Positions 33,733 through 38,125 of a DNA stretch of 38,125 nt are shown piece after piece (position 1 is the first letter of the stretch; each line of letters opens with the position of its first letter). Source of the stretch: JBFHFS01 sp041583495. GTDB taxonomy: Bacteria; Bacteroidota; Bacteroidia; Bacteroidales; Marinilabiliaceae. The stretch is taken from contig JBFHFS010000048.1 in assembly GCA_041583495.1 (NCBI GenBank), positions 1-38,125 on the forward strand. The letters run 5' to 3'. The notes beneath the pieces are model-generated. The model was given only the letters and a program-made list of their open reading frames with translations, made no database searches and had not been told where the DNA came from. Position numbers and translations under genes: made by a program.

Positions 33733-36064
33733 ACCTATAATTATAATAACGCCTGTTCAACCCCATATTCACATCGTTCAGGATGACCCCTATATCCCCT
33801 TTTCTAAACTCTTTTATATGCTCCAGCGTTTTTCGGAATACCGAATTAGGGGTATATCCCGATCGGGCAACCATGAGAACCACATCAGCCTGTCTTAAAA
33901 TAGCGCGGGTATCATTGACGATAAGAGGGGCGGAGTCGAGCATCACAAAGTCGAATTTCTCCTTAAGTTTCACAAGCATCTCCCGGAATTTATCAGATTC
34001 TAATATCTCACTCGGGTTAGGAGGAATCCCACCCGAAGGAATGACATAAAAATTAGGATAACTGGAGGCATAGATGATTTTACCCAACTCGATATTGTCA
34101 TTAACATAATCGACCAACCCGGGTTTCCCTTCAAACTCGGGGAAATGATTGTGAACCAGCCGGGGACGCCTCAGGTCCAATTCGATAAGTAAGGTAGGCC
34201 GGCCCAATTTCCCAAGTGACCGGGACAGGAAATAAGAAGTAAAGGTCTTACCTTCTCCCTGAACCGAGGAGGTAAATAGTATGATTTCTTTCGAAGGGGA
34301 GGGTTGCCCGTTGGCACAAAAGGCCAGCACCCTACTTCGCAGTTTTCGGAAGGATTCGGCCTCCTGAGAGAATTGTTTATCCTCGGCAAGCTTATCGATG
34401 GAGCGGGAATGCAAAACCTCCCCAACGTATTGGGCATTACTCATGGTGCTAACATCTCCACGGTCGCTCACCTTTCCGAAAATGGCATCGTAAAACAACA
34501 CCAATAAAGTGGGCAGGAACAAGCCCATAAAAACGGCAAATCCTAGAATCCGATTGCGTTTGGGGCTCACGATTCCGGCAAAAGCAGGCGGATCGAACAC
34601 TTCATAATCGGGCAGATTGGAAATCCTGGCAATTTGAGCTTCCGATTTCTTTTCCATCAGATAGGTGTAGGTCTCGTCATTCAGCCTGAACTCGCGTTTA
34701 TAGTTGATCAGATTCCTCTGGGTTTCGGGAAGGGACCGCCTCTGTTGGTCAATCTGTGCCAACTGCGTGTTCACCTTTTCCAGATTTAAGTTGGCAATAT
34801 TGAGAGAATACTTAACATTTTCCCTGATGGTACGGCGCATATTGCTAATCCGTCGCTCAATGGGGGCCAAAAGCAAGCTTTTGGTTTGCTGGTTTTCGAT
34901 GAGTTTACTGCGTTGGCCTACCAGATCGATATAATCCTCCATCAACACACTCAGAGAGTTATTATTCAAGGACATTACGGCCGACATGGAGTATTCAGTA
35001 TAATCGTCATCGTTTTTAATCTGATCGGCCAGGTAGCTTAGAAACTCGACTTTGGACTCCAGTTCCTGCTTTTGCTCATTCAGTCTGGCAAACTCCTCGT
35101 ATAACCGTTCAGCGGTAAGGGTAACATCCAAAACATCCTTATTGGCCTGGTAGCGTTGAAGTGTACGCTCGGCACGTGCAAGAGAATCAGACACATTGGT
35201 CAGCAACTCATCTATATAGTTGATGGTTGAAATGGCGATATGGTTTTTACGGTCTAAATTATGACCGATAACCGTTTCGAGAAAAGCCTCCAAAAAATCC
35301 ATCCCCTTTTCCACGTTACCTATCCGGATGGCCACATTAAGAACAGTCCCTGTCAGGTTCGCGGGCTCTATTTTCAACCGGTCTTTAAAGGAAGAGGCCA
35401 GTTGATCATCGGTTTTTATGGTAAAAAGATATTTATTCCCAATAATATTCTCAAGAAGCTCCTCATTTTCGAGGAAGATGGTAAATTTAAAATGGTCGGC
35501 AAAAAATGTTTCACCAAAGACCCCCTTTTCGGAAAATTTAAGATCTTCCACCTTCCTGACAAAAGAGCTGTTAACAAAATCGTAAACACCTCCATTTCCC
35601 TTATCAATACTCACACGGTAAGTCTTGTCCGAAAGAATTTCCAAATGAAAAGGAACCCCGACTAACTGGGCATTCCCCCCATCGATAACCACCCGAAAAG
35701 GGCTGCTTTTATAAAGCTCCGTTTCAAACATAAAAGAGGACTCAAAATACTCAATCCTCGAATCGATTTTAGAAAGCGATTCATGAATAATGGGAAGGGC
35801 CTGGATAGTTAGCAGGCTGTTTTGAAAGTTATCACGTCCGGCAAAGAGTTCGGAGCCGGAGAAAAATGTGCTGGGATCGGCCACGCCTCTCTGGGCCTCA
35901 TGCACCACAAGTTTGGCACCTAATTCAAATACTTTGGGCTTTACTTTTACATAAAATAAGGCCAGGCCGCTAAATAAGGCCACGGCCAAAGGAAATATTT
36001 TCCAATATTTCCCGATACGCCTAAACAAGTGCCTTACATCATCCGAGACTAAATTTGTATCCAT
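33719..36064 (-). CDS. Wzc-like polysaccharide co-polymerase with BY-type tyrosine kinase
   Basis: This 781-residue inner-membrane protein controls chain length and couples to the outer-membrane channel. A transmembrane helix lies near 22-45. A large periplasmic Wzz-like region follows with coiled coils at about 290-460 (LARAERTLQRYQ, EEFARLNEQKQELESK), then a second helix near 505-525. The cytosolic kinase has Walker A SVQGEGKTF (GEGK from 603), Walker A' LLIELDLRRPR near 624 and Walker B FVMLDSAPL near 706. The C-terminal tail has five Tyr in RRYYNYRYGYK, the expected autophosphorylation cluster. The start overlaps the Wza stop by one base (TGATG). No cognate phosphatase gene is in the window. 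Confidence 0.94.
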   Translation of the reverse strand: MDTNLVSDDVRHLFRRIGKYWKIFPLAVALFSGLALFYVKVKPKVFELGAKLVVHEAQRGVADPSTFFSGSELFAGRDNFQNSLLTIQALPIIHESLSKIDSRIEYFESSFMFETELYKSSPFRVVIDGGNAQLVGVPFHLEILSDKTYRVSIDKGNGGVYDFVNSSFVRKVEDLKFSEKGVFGETFFADHFKFTIFLENEELLENIIGNKYLFTIKTDDQLASSFKDRLKIEPANLTGTVLNVAIRIGNVEKGMDFLEAFLETVIGHNLDRKNHIAISTINYIDELLTNVSDSLARAERTLQRYQANKDVLDVTLTAERLYEEFARLNEQKQELESKVEFLSYLADQIKNDDDYTEYSMSAVMSLNNNSLSVLMEDYIDLVGQRSKLIENQQTKSLLLAPIERRISNMRRTIRENVKYSLNIANLNLEKVNTQLAQIDQQRRSLPETQRNLINYKREFRLNDETYTYLMEKKSEAQIARISNLPDYEVFDPPAFAGIVSPKRNRILGFAVFMGLFLPTLLVLFYDAIFGKVSDRGDVSTMSNAQYVGEVLHSRSIDKLAEDKQFSQEAESFRKLRSRVLAFCANGQPSPSKEIILFTSSVQGEGKTFTSYFLSRSLGKLGRPTLLIELDLRRPRLVHNHFPEFEGKPGLVDYVNDNIELGKIIYASSYPNFYVIPSGGIPPNPSEILESDKFREMLVKLKEKFDFVMLDSAPLIVNDTRAILRQADVVLMVARSGYTPNSVFRKTLEHIKEFRKGDIGVILNDVNMGLNRRYYNYRYGYK

Positions 36065-36831
36065 CAGTTATTCCTCCTCATATAGTCCAAAATCAAGATA
36101 AATGTTGTTGCCGAAGATAAAATAAGGCTAAAAGGAACCTGGTCGATCCCCCAATTTCTTCTTGAAAGCGGTTGTACATAAACTACATCATTGGATTTGA
36201 GATAATACAAGTCGTTTTGAAGAAGATCTTTGTCGGTTAAATCAACCATATGCTTGGTGATTCGTCCATTCTCTTCTCTTATAACCACCAATTCCTTTCG
36301 ATTACCATACTCCTCAATATCCCCGGCCAACCCAAGGGCCTGAAAAATATTGATGTACTCCCCCGAATAAAAATATCGCCCGGGGCTGGTCACCATGCCT
36401 AACACCGTTACATTTTTATTCACAAATGAAACCCGCACAGAAGGCGAATATAAATAATCGACCAACTGGCCTTGCACTAGACTCGCCACTTCATCCACGG
36501 TTAGATCCACTACTTTAAGCTTCCCTATAAGGGGCAAATTAATGTTACCCTCTTCATCAACCCGGTAAGCGATCAACGAATAATCCGTACTGGTGCGGCC
36601 ACCCAAACGACTGGCATCATTATTTAAAAAGTTGGGGTTGTTTTCATCAAAACTATTTACTTCAATGTACAATTCATCAAATATTTGTATCAGGGTTCGT
36701 TTTCGTTCATTAAGATATTCCATCCCGAACATCTCATTTTGCCGATCGTCCTGAACATACACCATCTTACTATTAGGCATACAAGCTGGTAATAATAAAA
36801 TGAGAAGGAAAAAAGGAAATAATTTTCTCAT
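36064..36831 (-). CDS. Wza-like polysaccharide export lipoprotein
   Basis: This is a 255-residue protein from the ATG at 36831, with signal peptide MRKLFPFFLLILLLPACMP and lipobox LPAC. The upstream in-frame codons to 36894 would bury the signal peptide, so I reject them. The polysaccharide export domain includes YRVDEEGNINLPLIGKLKV and the SLBB-type VTVLGMVTSPGRYFY, with ASLVQGQLVDYLYSPSVRVS between. A C-terminal hydrophobic helix (FSLILSSATTFILIL) may anchor it. It forms the outer-membrane outlet for the polymer together with the Wzc-like protein, and is the first gene of the locus. Confidence 0.92.
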   Translation of the reverse strand: MRKLFPFFLLILLLPACMPNSKMVYVQDDRQNEMFGMEYLNERKRTLIQIFDELYIEVNSFDENNPNFLNNDASRLGGRTSTDYSLIAYRVDEEGNINLPLIGKLKVVDLTVDEVASLVQGQLVDYLYSPSVRVSFVNKNVTVLGMVTSPGRYFYSGEYINIFQALGLAGDIEEYGNRKELVVIREENGRITKHMVDLTDKDLLQNDLYYLKSNDVVYVQPLSRRNWGIDQVPFSLILSSATTFILILDYMRRNN

Positions 36832-36879
36832 AACACTTAATTTTAGGGTAGGCAAAGATTTTCTACATGTATCATAAAC

Positions 36880-36887
36880 CAAAGATA
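36880..36887 (-). promoter_or_regulatory. Candidate -7 box for the whole polysaccharide locus
   Basis: On the minus strand TATCTTTG matches TANNTTTG exactly. It lies about 49 bases upstream of the wza-like ATG, giving a leader of roughly 40 bases. A TTTG -33 box is not found at the usual 17-23 base spacing, so an extra activator may be needed. Confidence 0.45.
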
Positions 36888-37086
36888 AGAACAATGGTTG
36901 CCGAAAACACCTATTTTTTTATGAATAAGACAAACTGAACCACCAATAGTGAAAAAGGCAGGGATTATGGATCTATTTAATAAACAAGTATTAATCTCAC
37001 CAGGCCACCATCGGAACTTATCCATGAGAATTTAATCCAAAATTTGGTCAATGTAAATTAATCCCGGATTAAGTTTTTAATAATAG

Positions 37087-37407
37087 GTGAATAAAGGTCA
37101 TTCCTTCTTGAAACACTATGGTTTTATCATTTTTTTTTTCTGGTGCCAGGGGAAAATTCAGGCTTCTCCTGCAGGATGCATCGCGACAGGGTCATATGTG
37201 TTTGAAGGATATCCGGAACAGGAATCCACCTTTTATAAAAGCGCTAAAAAAAACAGAAAACGAAGCGTGAAAAAGAAAAGCTGTTTTGATCCCGATCTTA
37301 GTCTTGTAGGTTTTTGGGTTCAATGGGTTTAGTTCGGACAGTTGATTTCTGAAAGCACATCTGGCAGCTCAATAGATGAGGCCGGGATTGTAGCAGAAAA
37401 AATTTAA
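37087..37407 (+). pseudogene. Possible small secreted-protein gene interrupted by TAG
   Basis: A GTG-started frame encodes MNKGHSFLKHYGFIIFFFWC, which looks like a signal peptide, and about 60 further residues rich in Lys and Ser. It stops at TAG (37330-37332). The same frame then stays open to TAA at 37405-37407 and reads FGQLISESTSGSSIDEAGIV. A ten-base T run inside the signal sequence could shift the frame. I do not recognise the product, and it may never have been a gene. Confidence 0.25.
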
Positions 37408-37718
37408 TCGCTAAATGCCATAACCCCTAATTTAGAGAATTGGTTACACCTTCCTCCGGCCCATAACATAACAGTTTCGTCTAAAAAACATCAACGATAC
37501 AATAGTGGCAACTCCCTTTTTCAGGGGATGCCCTCCCTGTTCCAGAGGGTTCTTTCTTTGACCCGGAAGAGACCTTACGTAACCTCCCAACCTAAACCCT
37601 GAATCCAAGTACAATTGCTGAGATTATTCCACGCCAATCATCTCCGGTTTATTTAACGGGCATCCCGAACAACCATCCTAAAGTCAGGTTTCGGAGTGGA
37701 AAATGGAACTACAATTTT

Positions 37719-37747
37719 GACGAAAGGCCGTTTTTCTCGGACGAAAA
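37719..37747 (+). promoter_or_regulatory. Upstream element 1, second copy
   Basis: This matches 14528-14556 in about 20 of 29 bases by eye, including GGCC and GGACGAA. Here the core TTTTTC-TCGGAC-GAAAAA is itself an inverted repeat. It lies 179-207 bases before the lipoprotein ATG. Confidence 0.4.
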
Positions 37748-37835
37748 ATTTTTAACATTATTTAAGCCTTTCCCTAAACACCAATATTCAGAGGAGATAT
37801 CAGAGATTACTGACCAGAAACATCAAACTAATAAT

Positions 37836-37855
37836 ATTGACGAAACAACATTTTT
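37836..37855 (+). promoter_or_regulatory. Upstream element 2, second copy (20 bases identical)
   Basis: ATTGACGAAACAACATTTTT is identical to 14644-14663 and lies 90 bases before the ATG. GCGTAATAA follows at 37865-37873. The bases between and around the two words differ between copies, which suggests selection on the words. Confidence 0.5.
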
Positions 37856-37925
37856 TAATTTCATGCGTAATAAAGCCTAACGATCAAACGAAGTTTCAAA
37901 TTTAACCATTTATTTTACACCTACC

Positions 37926-38125
37926 ATGAAGAAAAGATTTTTGAGCCGGATGGTAATATCCGCAATTGTTGCAGTTGGACTAACATGGAATTGTACACCT
38001 GAGGAAATAGGGGTTTTAACGACCCCCCCGGTGGCTAATGAGGACACAAATAAACAAGAAGAAGATGACTCCAATATACAAACAGACAGAGCTCCTGAAT
38101 TAATTACCGGTGATTATTTTGTGGC
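37926..38125 (+). CDS. N-terminus of a second surface lipoprotein, cut by window end
   Basis: Sixty-six codons are visible. The signal peptide MKKRFLSRMVISAIVAVGLT matches that of the 14741 protein position by position, with the lipid Cys again at residue 23 (TWNC). An acidic CTPEEIG export-type signal and a Glu/Asp/Thr linker follow. After the linker the sequence (PELITGDYFV) departs from the AFPSAEGYG opening of the first protein, so the mature domain may differ. A C7 run at 38023-38029 lies within the early codons. It diverges from the wza-like gene across 1.1 kb and shares leader elements with 14741. Confidence 0.8.
   Translation, partial: MKKRFLSRMVISAIVAVGLTWNCTPEEIGVLTTPPVANEDTNKQEEDDSNIQTDRAPELITGDYFV

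Larger units (their letters stand above)
36832..37925. other. 1.1-kb intergenic region between divergent transcription units
   Basis: The left part carries the promoter of the minus-strand locus. The middle contains a possible decayed small gene (37087-37407). The right part, from about 37719, carries two elements shared with the leader of the 14741 lipoprotein. I see no tRNA, CRISPR or insertion sequence in it. Confidence 0.55.

Overview
The window looks like Bacteroidota, probably a Marinilabiliales-type genome. This is an inference from several traits: promoters of the TANNTTTG type, lipoprotein signal peptides followed by acidic residues after the lipid Cys, a ComEC without a metallo-beta-lactamase domain, and little use of Shine-Dalgarno sequences. 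No ribosomal or other phylogenetic marker gene is present apart from part of one tRNA.

Layout. Bases 1-4476 are housekeeping: the 3' part of a tRNA-Gly(TCC) with a terminator, a YciO/YrdC/Sua5-family gene on the plus strand, then trkA and comEC on the minus strand. Bases 4553-36831 form one large exopolysaccharide locus, almost all on the minus strand, so it reads from right to left. It begins with Wza-like export protein, Wzc-like tyrosine autokinase, Wzy-like polymerase and Wzx-like flippase (36831 to 31113). A glycosyltransferase block follows, with GT4 and GT2 enzymes (31100-28889), four sugar-transfer-associated ATP-grasp proteins in an A-B-A-B tandem (28870-23908), an asparagine-synthetase-like protein without a glutaminase domain, and GT4, GT4, a beta-propeller sugar-transferase-like protein, GT4 and GT4 (23842-16271). 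A plus-strand beta-helix lipoprotein (14741-16252) interrupts the run. Beyond it lie an SGNH-like lipoprotein, a hexapeptide acyltransferase and a secreted beta-helix lyase-like protein (14359-11625). Last comes a chemical cassette (11014-4553): acyl carrier protein, glutamine-hydrolysing AsnB, NAD-synthetase-like amidase/ligase, acyl-AMP ligase, two tiny Cys-rich ORFs and the initiating sugar-phosphate transferase. Bases 36832-38125 hold a long intergenic region with a possible decayed small gene, then the start of a second lipoprotein whose leader and signal peptide copy those of 14741.

How the parts fit. The sugar transferase would start the lipid-linked unit, six glycosyltransferases would extend it, Wzx would flip it, Wzy would polymerise it, and Wzc/Wza would control and export it. 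What sets this locus apart is its supply of ATP-dependent carboxylate- or amide-activating enzymes: four ATP-grasp proteins, two AsnB-type PP-loop proteins, one NadE-type PP-loop protein, and one acyl-AMP ligase with a carrier protein. I infer that the polymer carries acyl, amino-acyl or amide decorations built by these enzymes. Beta-helix lyase-like proteins and an SGNH-like lipoprotein would trim or modify it outside the cytoplasm. The A-B-A-B ATP-grasp duplication is the most unusual feature.
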